Notes: generated by a model not told the origin, from the sequence alone. Positions 44,412-56,659 are shown, numbered from the stretch's first letter. The stretch is DNA of 64,000 nt from Lycium barbarum (GCF_019175385.1 NC_083337.1:167661713-167725712); one strand, 5' to 3'. Numbers and translations: made by a program.

Positions 44412-47314
44412 CTTAGCCTTGTAACTGATTAGTATAATGAGGAAGTTGTTAATCTAATCAAATGTGTTTATGTGTTCATACCTGTTTGTGATCTCGACTG
44501 GTTTATTTTCAGTTTAACTTAGCTTAGTAGCATTATGCATACTCCTGCTTTAATTAGTTTAGTCTCGGCTCAGAAGTTAAAATATTTTGCTGTTCACGTT
44601 TAGTTTGGTTTAACTTCCAGTTTAGTAGTTGGTTATGTGTTGGTATGACATACCTGTTTCAAGCTTGGATATGGAGTTTCTTAACTTGAGAATTTGGTGT
44701 ATATGTATGAGCTATACTAATATGGTATCATTAATGTCTCCATGCTAGTCCATAAGCTGGTTCTGATAGGTTCTGGTGTTGGCATGAGTTTATTTTGGTT
44801 CATGTAGTCTTCAGCATGATAAAGTAGGATTTAAACGATGTTAGTAGGTCTAACTAGGATTAACAAGGGTCTGAACTCAACTTCGATCAGCTTGTAAACA
44901 TATAGTGTCTCTGATTAAATATCACTTTCCGCTTAAGAATGATTTAAATGACTATCTTGTTGCAACTAGTTTGGAATTAAGATTCATGCTAAGACTGTTT
45001 TGAGTGAAGCCTTGTGGAATACCCAAGTTTAATTCATTATACTATAGAGTGAGGTACTGAGTGTGTGCAAGTCTTCTTCTCATTTACATATCAAACTTCC
45101 TGTTCGTTTACTGTGAATAATAGAGGAAAGGACATTTAGAAATGTTTGATTTGATACAAAATCTACAACCTAGATATAGTTTTGCTCTTGTTGATGTTCT
45201 GTGTTGAAACTTTCTCTTAGAAATCAACTGCCATGTAGGAATTTTAAAAATAATAACTGACCGAACTGTTTTTTGTGTTGACCTCTAACATGATAGAACT
45301 AGGTCCTTCGTAAGTTTACATGTCTGTTTTGCTAAGATGCCAACTGTGTATACTAAAGATATACCAAATATGCCAGGTGCGTACAAAGCTCTGTATACTC
45401 GTGGTATATATGAATTGTATATCCGGCATATATATGGTATATCTTTTAATTATAATCAGAATGCTCCTACCCCTGTCTAATTTAGTCATATCATGTCGTG
45501 CTTTATTCTCCTGTTATTAATTTAGCTCATCCTATAATTTATGATATTGGATTCCATGTTCCTTTGCTTGACTGGTTGTCCTATTTCAGTAAAAGCATGT
45601 CTTTTTTTTTACTGTTAGTTTCCCTGTTCCGTGAAACCTCAGCTTTATGTGAAGCCCGTATGTGATGCATCTGCTTGGTTGTTTGTCTTGTCCTATATGA
45701 TTTGAATTATTTCGAATAGGAATATAAGAGGCTAGGCTGCTGCATTTGTTAAATTCTTCTCTTATTGTTTGCTCCGAAGCCGTTAATGTATTCACCAAAA
45801 ATAGTCTGCTGCTTTCAATTAAATTACTAAGTAGTTAATGGACTATTGCAATCTACTGGTCTGTTTTTATTTATATTATACATGTGTAGTCCTGTTTATC
45901 GATTGCATACTAATCCTTATCTTTCTTTTTATGCATGACTACCGCATACGAGTCCGAGAGACCCGTTCTTCTCCCGCATTCGGAGTTGGGACAAAGCCCA
46001 ACGTAATATTATTGAGTCATTCCCGTGCCAACCCTTCTGCAGCAAAAATAAAATTTCTGGGTTAAGCCTAACAACAGCAGCGCAATCCGCAGCAATATAA
46101 AAATTGCTGGGCCGAGGCCCAACAGCAAATAGATCCAGCAGTCCCAAAACGGGCCAGGCCCATTTGATATGATTTGCTCTTTTGTTTTATTTTCATGCAT
46201 TTAATTTGTATTATGCAACTAACCTTTTACTTTGTTTTATTTTCTTAGTTTAGATGAACCTTAGCGGATTTAGTGGGTTGGCTTTAGTATAATGGGTAGT
46301 AAATTTGAGAGAAAAACTCACAATTAGTCCCACAAGTTTCATTTTCTCTTTTTTTATATAATAAAGTTATTCATAATATCTATAATATCTACTTTAGAAT
46401 AATTGATTTTCAATAGCGTAAATTAATATTTTGAGTTAAAGGAATTATATCCTATTCTTATTGCCTTAGAAAATTAAAACGCCGCTAATACGCAAATATA
46501 AACTCAAATACACTCTTAAGCAATTTCTTCAAATTTCATCAAATTATACATATTTTTAAGCCGAGCATAGTTAAATAAAGTTAGTAAAAGAGAAAGAAAA
46601 CTCTATCACCTTTTTTCATTCTATTTGTAAAAATAAGTCTAGATTTCCTACATATAAAGTAATTTTATTCCAAGTTTTAAATTGACTAGGTCTTCCAGTT
46701 TTAAATTGACTAGGTCTTCTCTTAAAAGCTTCTATTTATATGCAAATCATTATATTTTGCAAGTCTCATTTTTAAAATTACATTATTATTTAAACATAGC
46801 AATATTTACAGTTTATTTTACATAGCATTTAAAATCTCCTTTATGCAAATTATTAGTCTTATTTTAAAATAGCATTATTATATTTTCATTTAAAGTCTTC
46901 TTTTATAAGTCTTGTTTTAAATAACTTTTTTGCCTAAGCATATTTCTAAGTCTTATTTTAAACAGCGTTATTATATTTTCCTTTAAAACCTTAGTAACAT
47001 TATAAGCCCTTTTCTTAAAATTTAAGCACCTTATTTGACATTAGTTAATTAACTTAAGTTTGGCCGGATAACCGTAGTTAACGGATCCTAAAGGATGCCT
47101 AAACCCTTTCCTTTAGGATAATTAGAACCCTTACCTCGAATTAAAATTTGAGCAGACCATTAACGGGGTTTAGTTAGCTTTACCTTAGTTAATAATTAGG
47201 TGCCCTAATTCACCTTAAAATCAATTAGGTAGCGACTCCTTAAAATAAAGCAAAATAGGAATCACCAATATGTTGTACCTAATTTGACCCGTTTAAATGG
47301 GGTATAACAAGAAA

Positions 47315-47718
47315 TATGGAATCCATTGATTTTTTTTTATCGTGTTAATTTTTATATTTTAAATCATTTTGATGAAAATACTGGCTTCACATGCTCTTTT
47401 ATGTACCTTTACGAAGATATTTTATTTGTATGTTATCAAATTACACTTACTATATATTAAACCTCTATTATCCCCCTATCAATGCATAAAGGTAACTCTA
47501 ATTTAAAAGATGACTCATTGCAAATGACTATCTTCCCAATTCAAGATAATCTTGACCAGAAGTTAGTCCTATTTGAAAAAATGTCTCATATGCAATGACT
47601 ATCTTCGCAATCAAGAAAGTGTTGGACCAGAAGTTACTCCTGTATGAACGACAACCCATATAAAATGGTTATCTTCGCAATTCAAGAAAGTGTACAAGGA
47701 CCAGCTAATTTAATCCCA
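47315..47718. repeat. Three-copy tandem repeat, period about 70 bp, in spacer
   Basis: CTATCTTCNCAATTCAAGA followed by a GACCAG-AAGTTA-TCCT block recurs at about 47528, 47600 and 47660. The rest of the interval is AT-rich with no gene. Confidence 0.6.
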
Positions 47719-47954
47719 CAGCCTCCATTATTTTCTCTTTCAATAGATATGATTTTGCACCAAACTATTAAAAAAATATAGTGTTATATGATTGGCATCT
47801 ATTTAATGAAATAAATATATTACATGTCATGTTACTCGTTTTTCAATTACGAGTATCGTAATTTTCTTTTCTCGGCTAACTTAGTGGTTGGGAGATGAGA
47901 TTCCTGATTATTTAATTACTAGTAGGGAATATTTATAGCTTTTCAATCCCAAGA

Positions 47955-48855
47955 TTTTTAAGTTCGGTGGTTTTTAATTTTTGGAATTAAATCGACAACC
48001 TCTAAGTCTTTCATATTAAAATTGTTAACAAGCATACGCTTAGTAGCATTTATGTCATTAATGTCTTTACTCATTATCAATAAAACTTTGTGAAAGCAGA
48101 AAGCATCAACCAGAAACTGGAAAATGTCAAAACGATATCCGAAAAATAATTTTAAGGAAGAAAATCGAGCTCACTGAATGCACAGAGTGTCCTTAAGGAA
48201 ATTATTCCCCTCAAGTACCCGAGGTTAATGAAATATATCCTCCTAGGATAGAACGATCTTACTCACCGGTGTATCGGTACCTAAAACCACAGTGTCAGCG
48301 AACCCCTAGAGTTTATTTGTGCAGAAGAAGAAGAAGTTTTGAAGTTCAGAAATTCGTAAGGAAAAAATCTGAGGAGTCAAACGAATTTATAGCCATGGAA
48401 GTATTGTTTCTGAAAGTTTGCAACCCTTCAGAACAGTCACTTAAAAACGGGTGGGAAATTTAAACAAAATTTGGGAAAGAAATGGGTCGCGGGTCAGACA
48501 AGCGGATCAAGGTCACTAACGGGTCAAGATTGGATAATTTAATTAATTAAATAAATAAATAATAATTAATTAATTAAATAATTAAAATTAAAGAAAATTT
48601 GGTCCAAAAAGATTATCAATCAATCAAATAATTTGATCAAATCCAAATTCGAAGCCGAAACTGTGCCGAGCGACGACGACGGCGCGAGGGGAGATCCTCT
48701 TCTTAACCCTTTAGCAACAATAAGGAGTGCTTGTACTTTTAAGTAGGGGAACTTTTCTTTCCACTACCAATAAATGCTTATTTCATAAAGTAAGAGAGAA
48801 CAACTCATTTTCCCTCCATTTCCCATTCAACCTATCAATTAAACGCAACAATCCC
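47955..48855. other. Block present only in copy A, origin unclear
   Basis: Copy B has no counterpart. It contains a GC-richer stretch (CGAGCGACGACGACGGCGCGAG near 48671) and an AATTAATTAAATAAAT low-complexity run (48535-48585), and it resembles the flank of a copia-type LTR. No clean TSD was found. The 64-residue frame at 48269 has no recognised domain. Confidence 0.45.
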
Positions 48856-49110
48856 AATTTATTTTTTCTTTTAATGTCATCCAATATTTTTATTCATATA
48901 CAATAATTAACATTTAATTGTGTTTGGAAATTGAATTTCACTTAATAATAATTGAAATTTCGTGAGTAAAAACTATAATTTCACTTTATCAAACGAAATG
49001 TCAACTTCAAATTTTTTTGTTGCAAGTTAAAATAGAACAAACTTGTAAGAAAATTACATTGATTTTCAGATAATGCTATAATATTTACAAATAATGAACT
49101 TAAAACTCAC

Positions 49111-49112
49111 AT
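49111..49112. other. Empty Helitron site (paralogous to 55112)
   Basis: CTCAC-A|TATAGTGACC reads straight through here. The paralogue has a Helitron between the A and the T. This is the AT dinucleotide target expected of Helitrons. Confidence 0.85.
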
Positions 49113-49243
49113 ATAGTGACCATTTTAGCCGTTCAAGAGAATATGTACCAGCTAACTACTCAATTTTGTTGTAAGAGATGTGGCTTTTGGAACAATGATT
49201 ATATAAAGCCGATATAAGTTATAGGATTGCTTTGTAAAATAAT

Positions 49244-49599
49244 GTACTCTCCTCCGTCTCAAATTTTATTTTACACGACCCTTAAGAAATACTTTCTTTT
49301 ACCATTTTTACTTGTCCTGTATACTAAAAACAGTTATTCATTTTTACTTGTCCAGTTTAAAAAATCAAAAGATAACTTATCATTTCATACCTATTTTATC
49401 CGTATCATTAATTATTGGGTTGAAAATTTCAAGAAATTTTTAATTGTTGCACAACTTTTAAAGTATGTTTTATTGATTCTAATCATTAAATGACTTGGTA
49501 ATAATTAGGAGTGATATAGTCAAATTGTCATTCTATTTATGGCTCTTTAAGGGGTGTGTCAAGTTAATACATGACAATTAAAACTGGACGAGGAGTATT
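49244..49599. mobile_element. Mariner/Stowaway-like MITE shared by both paralogous copies
   Basis: Ends TACTCTCCTCCGTCTCAAAT and AACTGGACGAGGAGTA are imperfect inverted repeats. The counterpart in copy B runs from about 56799 to 58330 because it contains the TRIM. It therefore predates the duplication. Confidence 0.55.
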
Positions 49600-49971
49600 A
49601 TTAGGAAGGGTATTTGACTAGCTTTGCCCCTATTTATGTCTAAGAAATAATCTCTCTCCATTAAATGGTTACTCTGTTTGTGTGTCATCTCTATTAATGA
49701 CAATATTCTAATAAGGGTAGAATGAGAAAAAATAATTTATTGGGCCTTGAATTTCTAAAACGATATAATTTGAGACAATTATTTTTAATAATCACGACAT
49801 ATAATTTGAGACAGGGGAGTAGTACTATTAGGTGTTATTTAATTAACTCTTTCTGATTATTATTAGAACTTTCATTTTTTGTTCGTTGGAAGCTTATAGT
49901 CTCCTGATTAGGAATGCATCGTGTAGGGATGGGAGGTAGGGAGAATAAGCCTTATTGGAGAGAAATATTTA

Positions 49972-50244
49972 CTCCCTCCATCCTAATTTACGTGGCACCA
50001 TTTAATCGGGTAGAAAGTTTAAGAAATAAGGGATGATTTTGTTATGTTTATCAAATTGCCCTTACTTTAGTGCCTATTTTTATTGACTTTTCTTCACAAC
50101 AAGTACACATCTTTAAAAATAAGTGGGATCCAACAAGGATAAAATAGAGATGGTGTCATTAAAGAGTTGCCTAATAGAAAGATGACATTCATTTTGGGAC
50201 GAACTAAAAAGTAAATGGTGCCATATAAATGGGGACGGAGGGAG
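49972..50244. mobile_element. Stowaway MITE present only in copy A
   Basis: Begins CTCCCTCCATCCTAATTTA and ends AAATGGGGACGGAGGGAG, flanked by TA (49970-49971, 50245-50246). Copy B has the unoccupied TA site at the same place (near 58680), proving the boundaries. Confidence 0.85.
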
Positions 50245-50396
50245 TAATTCTTTTCTACTCTAACGTCATTTACTTCTGCAATCTCCATTCATTTCCTTTC
50301 ATTAATGTCATCAATTCGTGAATTATTAGTATTTGTTACAAATTGAAACTTTATTTTTCTCGTATTGATGAAACAAATACTACTACGTACTGAAAA

Positions 50397-51000
50397 GAAA
50401 CATCTTATAAGTGATAAATTAAAAAAAATAAAGTAAAAAAAAAAAAAAGTAAACTCATCCTGATATTATCTACAGTAAAATAAATGTTATCAAATCATAG
50501 GTTTATCTATCCTAGGAATTTTCGGACACTTTTACGGTAGGTAGTAAGTGCAGGTTTGGAAAAGTAGTAATTATATTATCTTCGTGATTTCCTAAATCAA
50601 ACACTATTTTGACTAAATCAACTTGGTTAAAACAACAATTATTTCGGATCAAAGAAAGTTTTTTTTTTAAAAAAAAAAAAATAATATATGCAGGGAAATG
50701 CCAATTAAGTGACATATTACAACTTCATTTAGGGAAATGTTAATTAAGTGAAATATTAAATATTGTTTAAATAATATTGTTTTTCCGTCACTTTTCATCA
50801 GATATCTTGACTTCGCGTCGTGAAAATGAAAAACATTCTTAGTAGCGAGTGTTTCTTCACATAGAATCAGAGTCGGAATTTTTAATTTATGAGTTCTGAA
50901 TCATAATATTTATTACGTAGTGAATTTTGAATATATTATTTATACACAATAAATAAACTTTTAACAAATATACGAGATTTTTGAGCCAAAGTTATTGGTT
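50397..51000. other. AT-rich spacer, no gene
   Basis: Poly-A and poly-T tracts (50430-50450, 50655-50680) and short AT-rich motifs only. Confidence 0.45.
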
Positions 51001-52345
51001 CGACTGCCATAATCATTGTTATGGATTCCCGCCCCATAACGCGAATTCAAACTGATTGGGATCCCAAAGCGAATAACAACCAACCAGCTGATAAGAAATA
51101 AAATAAAAAATCAACCTTTTGGAACAACACAAAAAAGAAAAAATAGTTTTGTAAGTTATTGGATTCTACTGCCATAATTATAGTTATGGCTTCGCGCCCG
51201 ACAACACGAATTTAAATTAATTGGGATCCGTGAATATCAACCAACCAACAGATAAGAAACCAAAAAGAAAATCTTGAGACAATGAAAAAAAGAGTTCTCT
51301 AAGTTATTGGAACCTACTACCATAATCACCGTTACAGTTTTGCATTCGACATTACAAATTTAAATTAATTGTGTTCCAGCGAATATCATCGAACTAACGG
51401 ATAACAAAAATAAGAAAAACTATCAAACTTTTGAAACAACCAAAAATTTTTTTTTTGTAAGTTATTGGATTCTACTGCCATAATTATAGTTATGGCTTCG
51501 CCCCCGACAACATGAATTTAAATTAAGTGGGATTCCGCAAATATCAACCAACCAACAGATAAGAAATAAGAAAAATGTCAACCTTTTGAAACAACAGAAA
51601 AAAAAACAGAGTTTCCTGAGTTATGGGGTCATATTACAATGATTATCGTTATGGATTCGCGCCGACAATACGAACTTAAATTAATTGGGAACCCGCGAAT
51701 ATCAACCAACCAATGGATAAGAAAAAAAAAATGTCAATCTTTTGAAACAACAGAAAAAATGAGTGTTGGGTCCTACTACCATAATTACCGTTATGATTTC
51801 GCTCCCGACAATACGAATTTAAATTAGTAGGGTTCTCGCGAATATCAACCAACCAACGGATAAGGAATAAAAAAACTATCAACTTTTAACAAATAAAAAC
51901 TTTTGTAAGTTTTGGATTCTACTGCCATAGTTACCGTTATGGCTTCGCGCCTACCAACATGAATTTAAATTATTGTGATTCCGCGAATATCAACCAACCA
52001 ACGGATAAGAGATAAAAATATGTCAACCTTTGGAAATAATAGAAAAAAAAGAGTTTCCTAAGCTATTGGGTCCTACTACATAATTATCGTTGCGGTTTCG
52101 CACTGACAATACGAAACTAAATTAATTGGGAACCCCCGAATGTCAATCAACCAATGGATAAGAAATAAAAAGATGTCAACCTTTTGAAACAACAGAAAAA
52201 AATAATCTCCTAAGTTATTGGGTCCTACTACCATCATTATCGTTATGGTTTCGCGCCCTACTATAGGAATTTAAATTAATTGGGATTTTTCGTATCAACC
52301 AACCAACATATAAGAAATTTAAAAAAAAAAAATCAACCTTTTGAA
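51000..52345. repeat. Tandem array, about nine copies of a 150-bp unit
   Basis: ATCAACCAACCAACGGATAA and variants recur at about 51083, 51238, 51383, 51545, 51700, 51845, 51995, 52143 and 52295, spaced 144-162 bp. Each unit also has GTTATTGG-TCCTACTACCATAAT, TATCGTTATGG-TTCGCGCC, AATTTAAATTAATTGGGA and CAACCTTTTGAAACAA blocks. A diverged further unit stands apart at about 53030-53200. Confidence 0.88.
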
Positions 52346-52379
52346 ACAAAAAAATAAAGTTGCGTATAGTACAGTTTTT

Positions 52380-52625
52380 TTTTTTCATATAGTACAATGA
52401 TTTCTATTTTGGCTTCTCGAACACTCAAAGTCTCGACGATGAGTGAATCATGTAGCCTATCTAACTGACTAAAGCGGTCTCCAATGAACTTTCCATGAGA
52501 ATCATGAACTAGCATGTCGATTCCTGCTATTCCCAAAGCAAGATCAAATGAATCATCAATGTTGCATTTAAGAATATTTTCATGAGGAGGAAACCATTTA
52601 ATTGCAAAGTGAGTTCTCACTGCAG
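52380..52625 (-). pseudogene. Fragment of an RNase H-like (RVT_3) domain
   Basis: Residues KWFPPHENILKCNIDDSFD, GIDMLVHDSHGKFIGDRFSQ and LIVETLSVREA match the start of the plant RNase H-like domain found in LINE-derived and stand-alone genes. The first catalytic Asp is visible, and so is the Glu of the AETLAVREA-like motif. It is truncated and lies between the last contiguous unit of the 150-bp array and a displaced unit. It is probably a non-LTR remnant. Confidence 0.65.
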
Positions 52626-53471
52626 TTGGATTGGAGGTTGCCGTTCTTGCCTCAGTTCAATCCTGCCAAAACGGGTTGGAGATTTTTCCTACACGTTAAA
52701 TAAATTGTTTAACGCAAATTTTGGGGACAGAGGGCAGTTCCCTGTCCACCATACACGTAGCTTACCGAATCAGTTGCGACACAGATGAAAATGCATGTTG
52801 CGAAAGATAGGGTCGAGTCTGATACATCAACTGTCTACTCAATATCCTTGTACGATTCCACAATGACTATACGAGATGAAAATCTGGATCGATGGAAACT
52901 CAATCGGTCTGCATGTCTACCAAAGCGCCATACTAACTTTTTTATTTATGACATAAGGAGCGCACTCCATTTCATAAACAATAAATCCCTGAGAAAACCG
53001 TAAAATAAACTCCATCTTAGTCTACTCTAATTTGAGCCAAAGTTACTCAGTTGAATCATAATCACTATTATAGCTCTGTTTCCGAACGAATATTAAAACC
53101 GAATTAATCACAACCTCAAAACGAATAATGAAACCGAATACTTAAACGGAATGATAAACAAAAAGACATCAACTTATTTGGAACACAAGAAAAATGTTTC
53201 ATAAAGTATAATAGTACAGTACAATAATTAATCTTTTGGATACAAAATGAACGCGTTGCTTGTTGGCCCGGAATTTTGTGCAGTTAACTCCATTATAATA
53301 TAATTAAATTATTTCTTAAACACACTCTCTTATTTCCAAAACTTAGTGAGCAAAATAGGAACAACAGAAGCAGAGTCCTTAATATTTTTCCCTCTTACTT
53401 AGTAAGCAAATTTAGGAAAGAGAAAAAATATAATCCGACATTTTCGCGATTGAATAGATGCCATAGGATTG

Positions 53472-54245
53472 ACGGGAGTGTTAATGGGACGATTCGGTCG
53501 GTTATTTTTAAAAAATTATACCATCTCAATTTTTCGGTTATTTTATTTTGTATAACCAAAATTAGACTTTTCAAAACCATCCCATTATCTCGGTTTTTCT
53601 TCGATATCGGTACGGTTCGGTTAATTTTCAGTTATTTTAATTTAAAGTGTCACCTAAAAATACACCATTATTAAAATGTAACGACGCAGACCTCCGCAAA
53701 TTTGTAGCACACCATCAAATAAAGCTTCTTTTATTTCTTATGAAATATTTAATGTAAAAGCTATTAAAAAACTACACAAAGTAATTAAATTGAAATGTGT
53801 TATATCAAGTAGCAAGACAACAATGATAGCATCATCATGACGTGAATCCCTCAATGATTGACCCGGGAGACGAGTAACTTGCCAAAACAACAATATTGAT
53901 CAATTGAGCCAAAACAAACATCACCTTATAGGCCACAAAAACCACAAGTTGAATTTGATACATATATGTACAGTGGCCAAAATTCTTTTTTGTATTTGAA
54001 ACATAGCTTATAAAATATATTTTATATATTCAGTTTAACATCTTTGTAATATATAATATATATTTCATACATGTAAAGCTTTCGGTTCGGGATTTTTTGA
54101 TTTTTTTAATAAAGTAAAAAGACCACCCTAATTGTTCGGGACGGTTTTAAACTTAAATAAAAAACCACGATTTTATTTAAAAAACACTATAAATCGGTTC
54201 AGTATGATTAGATTCGGTCGGTTTTTCATATTTTTTTGACGCCGT
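53472..54245. mobile_element. Non-autonomous hAT element with 8-bp TSD
   Basis: 774 bp flanked by TAGGATTG (53464-53471, 54246-54253; the repeat can be extended by one A). Ends are ACGGGAGTGTTAATGG and, reverse-complemented, ACGGCGTCAAAAAAAT. Subterminal CGGTCGGTT / CGGTTCGG motifs occur at both ends, comparable in style to the hAT at 11926. It contains no transposase. Confidence 0.75.
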
Positions 54246-54382
54246 TAGGATTGAGTTAACCCATTTTGCTAATTTATTTATTATGTATATAAACCACTGT
54301 TAATTGAGAAAACTGATAGAGTGCAACTGGTAACCCCTTTTCATATTTTGTAAAGCTTACAACTTTCACTCTTTAAACTTCA

Positions 54383-54476
54383 ATGGCAGCTGAAAATGAG
54401 CGAATTTTGAGGAAAAGAAAGCAAAATGTTGACAAACACACACATCAGAAATTGGGTGTTCATAAAAAAGTTGAGG
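54383..54476 (+). CDS. Possible first exon of an unidentified gene
   Basis: ATG at 54383 opens a lysine/arginine-rich stretch (MAAENERILRKRKQN ... VHKKVE) that meets a GTAATT donor-like site after GAG at 54477. Without splicing it stops after about 56 residues. A TATATAAACC box lies about 95 bp upstream (54284-54293) and an untranslated leader separates it from the ATG. I do not recognise the protein. The paralogous segment begins about 90 bp downstream, so any further exons could have been cut off. It may equally be a chance ORF. Confidence 0.25.
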
Positions 54477-55111
54477 TAATTAAAATGGCTCTGTTTTTAG
54501 ATTTTTTTGATTCAGTTCCTTTTTTGGTTAATCTAAGAATGTTGTATGAGTAGCGAAACATGTGAATTAACAGCCTCCATTTTTTTTCTCTTTCAAAAGA
54601 TATGCTTTTGCACTAAACTATTTAAAAAGTATTATAGGATTGGCATCTCTTTAATGAAAACATAGTACCACTGTCCACTAGATACTAGATGTCGTGTTAC
54701 TCATTTTTCGATTACGAGTATTATAATTTTCTTTTCTCGACTAACTTAGTGGTTGGGAGTGGGAGATGAGGACCCTGATTATTTAATTACTAGTAGGGAA
54801 TATTTATAACTTTTCAATCCAAGATTTTACTTACATGCTATCCCAATTTAGTTTTACTTTTAATGGCATCCAATCTTTTTATTCATATTCAGTAATTAAT
54901 AGTAATTATGTTTGGAACTTGAATTTCACTTTAAAAGAATTGAAATTTCGTGAGTAAAAACTATTGTTTCACCTTATCAAACAAAATGCCTATTTTTTTA
55001 TTTTTTTTTGCAAGTTACAATAGAACAAACCTATAAAAAAAAACATTGATTTTAAGATAATGCTATAATATTTACAATATGAACGTCCAAATGGTCTACT
55101 TAAAATTCACA

Positions 55112-56659
55112 CTAGATGGTGTATGCCCGTGCTGCGCACGCCCTAACACTTTGGATTATACAGTGTATCTATGTGTATGTAATTGTGTACAATTGTAAAG
55201 ATTTATGTATTGGGTAGTGATATATATATTTTATACTGCTAATAAACATACCTAAATTTGCACTGTCGATGCATATATAGAGATGAACATTAATACATAT
55301 ACACAAATGTTATTTGTTTATTAAGTGGAATTATGTGACCATGATAAAACAGTGAAAAGTAAAAGGAGTGTAAAAGTGACACGTGGCCAAAAACATGATT
55401 AATACCTGCCACTTGAAATGACATCATCTGTTCTGATGCAATTTTTATGAGTAGGGGCAAAATAGGAAAAGTACGAATATATTTAATACTAAGCTACAGT
55501 AAGATTATACTTTTAACTAATGGAATTATTCGATGGCAAGTGCTTTGACCAAATTGCCCTTGGTTGACGATCCACTTCTTAAACTCATGCTTTTATATAG
55601 TTTAGTTTTAAAAAAGGGAATTTGTCTTATTACAAATTTAAAACTAAAAAAATGGAAGAAATCGCACAAATTGTCCTTCAAATGGGCTGGTATTTAATTT
55701 TTGCCTTTAGCAATTAATTTTAGGAATAATTTCAATAATATACAATCCAGCATAAAATATTATATCCACGTAGTTATATTTTTAATTTACATCTGTATAG
55801 CCAACTTTTTTTACAATAGTGTTTATACACACGATATACAAGATTATACACTTACTGTAAATAATGTGTCGATCTTATATAAAAGAGTATAATAATGTAT
55901 AAAGGGTTATTTTGGGTAATATTAAAAATATGAGTCATTTCAGGTAAATATTTTTTTCAAATAGACATAGGCTGTTATTTTTCCTAAATTTTATACCTAG
56001 TGGCCATAAGTTTTTAATGGTGCGGAACATAACTTGTGAGATATTATGATGCAGAAATATAAATTTATACCCCAGATTTTTTTTTAGGGACAAAAATTAA
56101 ACAATAACACAAAATAAGGGCATAAGTGACAATGAGCCTAAAACATGTGGAGAAAGTTTTGGTAGGACCTACAGCACACATGTGGATCCCCACCTTTTTT
56201 TTTTTTTACATGAGTAGGTGTTAGACGTATGGTATAAGTTTTAAATCTTTTGGTTTTATAACTTCTTTAGCAGTTTTTGTGTTCAATTTAAATCGTTATT
56301 TCTTTTTTTCCAAACTTCTCTTCTTTACATGATCTCTAAGCGTACCTTTACCATTTTCTGAACTTATTATCATTATTTAAATATCTTTTTTTTTCTGTTG
56401 CAATTGTCTCCTACTTCTTCACGTGGACCCACCTTAATTTTTTTCCTAGCAATTGTCTCCTACTTCTTCACATGGACCCCATCTTAATTTTTTTTTTTTT
56501 TGCAATTGTCTCTTAATTCTCCACGCGGACCCGCCTTAATTTTTTTAATCTCTACTATTATAGAAGAGTGAGCCCCACCTTAATTTTTTTTTATTTTTTT
56601 ATTTTTTACTGATCGACGATGAAGCATGGGTAAACTCATGCTTCTATGTAGTAGAAAAA
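55112..56659 (-). mobile_element. Non-autonomous Helitron, borders set by an empty site
   Basis: Minus-strand 3' end: a hairpin (plus GCCCGTGCTGCGCACGCCC, 55125-55143, one mispair) followed by CTAG (55115-55112). Minus-strand 5' end: TCTACTACATAGAAGCATGA from 56655, preceded by four T that are also absent from the empty site at 49111. Host A and T flank the insertion. The interior has no Rep/helicase, but has repeated CAATTGTCTCCTACTTCTTCAC units (56400-56530). Confidence 0.85.
56020..56140. repeat. Dispersed repeat shared with 16200-16450 (inverted)
   Basis: AACTTGTGAGATATTATGAT is the reverse complement of a block at 16270-16300, and GGGACAAAAATTAAA matches 18320. It lies inside the Helitron, so the Helitron may have captured it. 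Confidence 0.6.

Larger units (their letters stand above)
28153..46253 (+). other. Putative leader intron of the long LTR (outer copy)
   Basis: A donor GAAG|GTAATT at 28153 and a pyrimidine-rich acceptor TTCTTAGTTTAG ending at 46253 are conserved in all three LTR copies: 32826-33483 (658 bp), 60655-63153 (about 2.5 kb), and here about 2.1 kb after subtracting the nested element. Length differs greatly between copies only inside this interval. Splicing is inferred from site conservation; no transcript evidence is available. Confidence 0.45.
26796..47309 (+). mobile_element. Very long solo LTR (4.5 kb), split by the nested Athila-like element, TSD AGAAA
   Basis: It starts TGTTGACACC and ends ATAACA, with perfect 5-bp direct repeats AGAAA at 26791-26795 and 47310-47314. 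Removing the nested insertion (28418-44411 and one CTTAG) leaves about 4.5 kb. No coding domain, PBS or second LTR remains, so it is a solo LTR. The terminal sequences match the copies at 31598-34591 and 59572-64000. Each copy, in order, holds a CT-rich block, a TATA box, a GT donor after a CACCCGAAG-like sequence, a pyrimidine-AG acceptor and a conserved 3' end (GGATAACCGTAGTTA). LTRs of this size suggest the Tat/Ogre lineage; that assignment is inference. Confidence 0.85.
47719..50396. repeat. Paralogous segment, copy A
   Basis: Collinear with 54571-58828 in the same orientation, starting at CAGCCTCCATT and ending near GAAACAAATA. Copy A has an extra block of about 900 bp (about 47955-48855) and a Stowaway MITE (49972-50244). 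It lacks the Helitron and TRIM found in copy B. No gene is seen in the shared sequence. Confidence 0.85.

Noticed and set aside
26796..47309. Outer unit as a full LTR retrotransposon with two LTRs
   Set aside because: After removing the nested element only one set of LTR landmarks remains and no PBS, PPT or coding domain; a solo LTR fits better.
48269..48463. 64-residue plus-strand frame
   Set aside because: Within the copy-A-only block; no homology, no codon or splice support.
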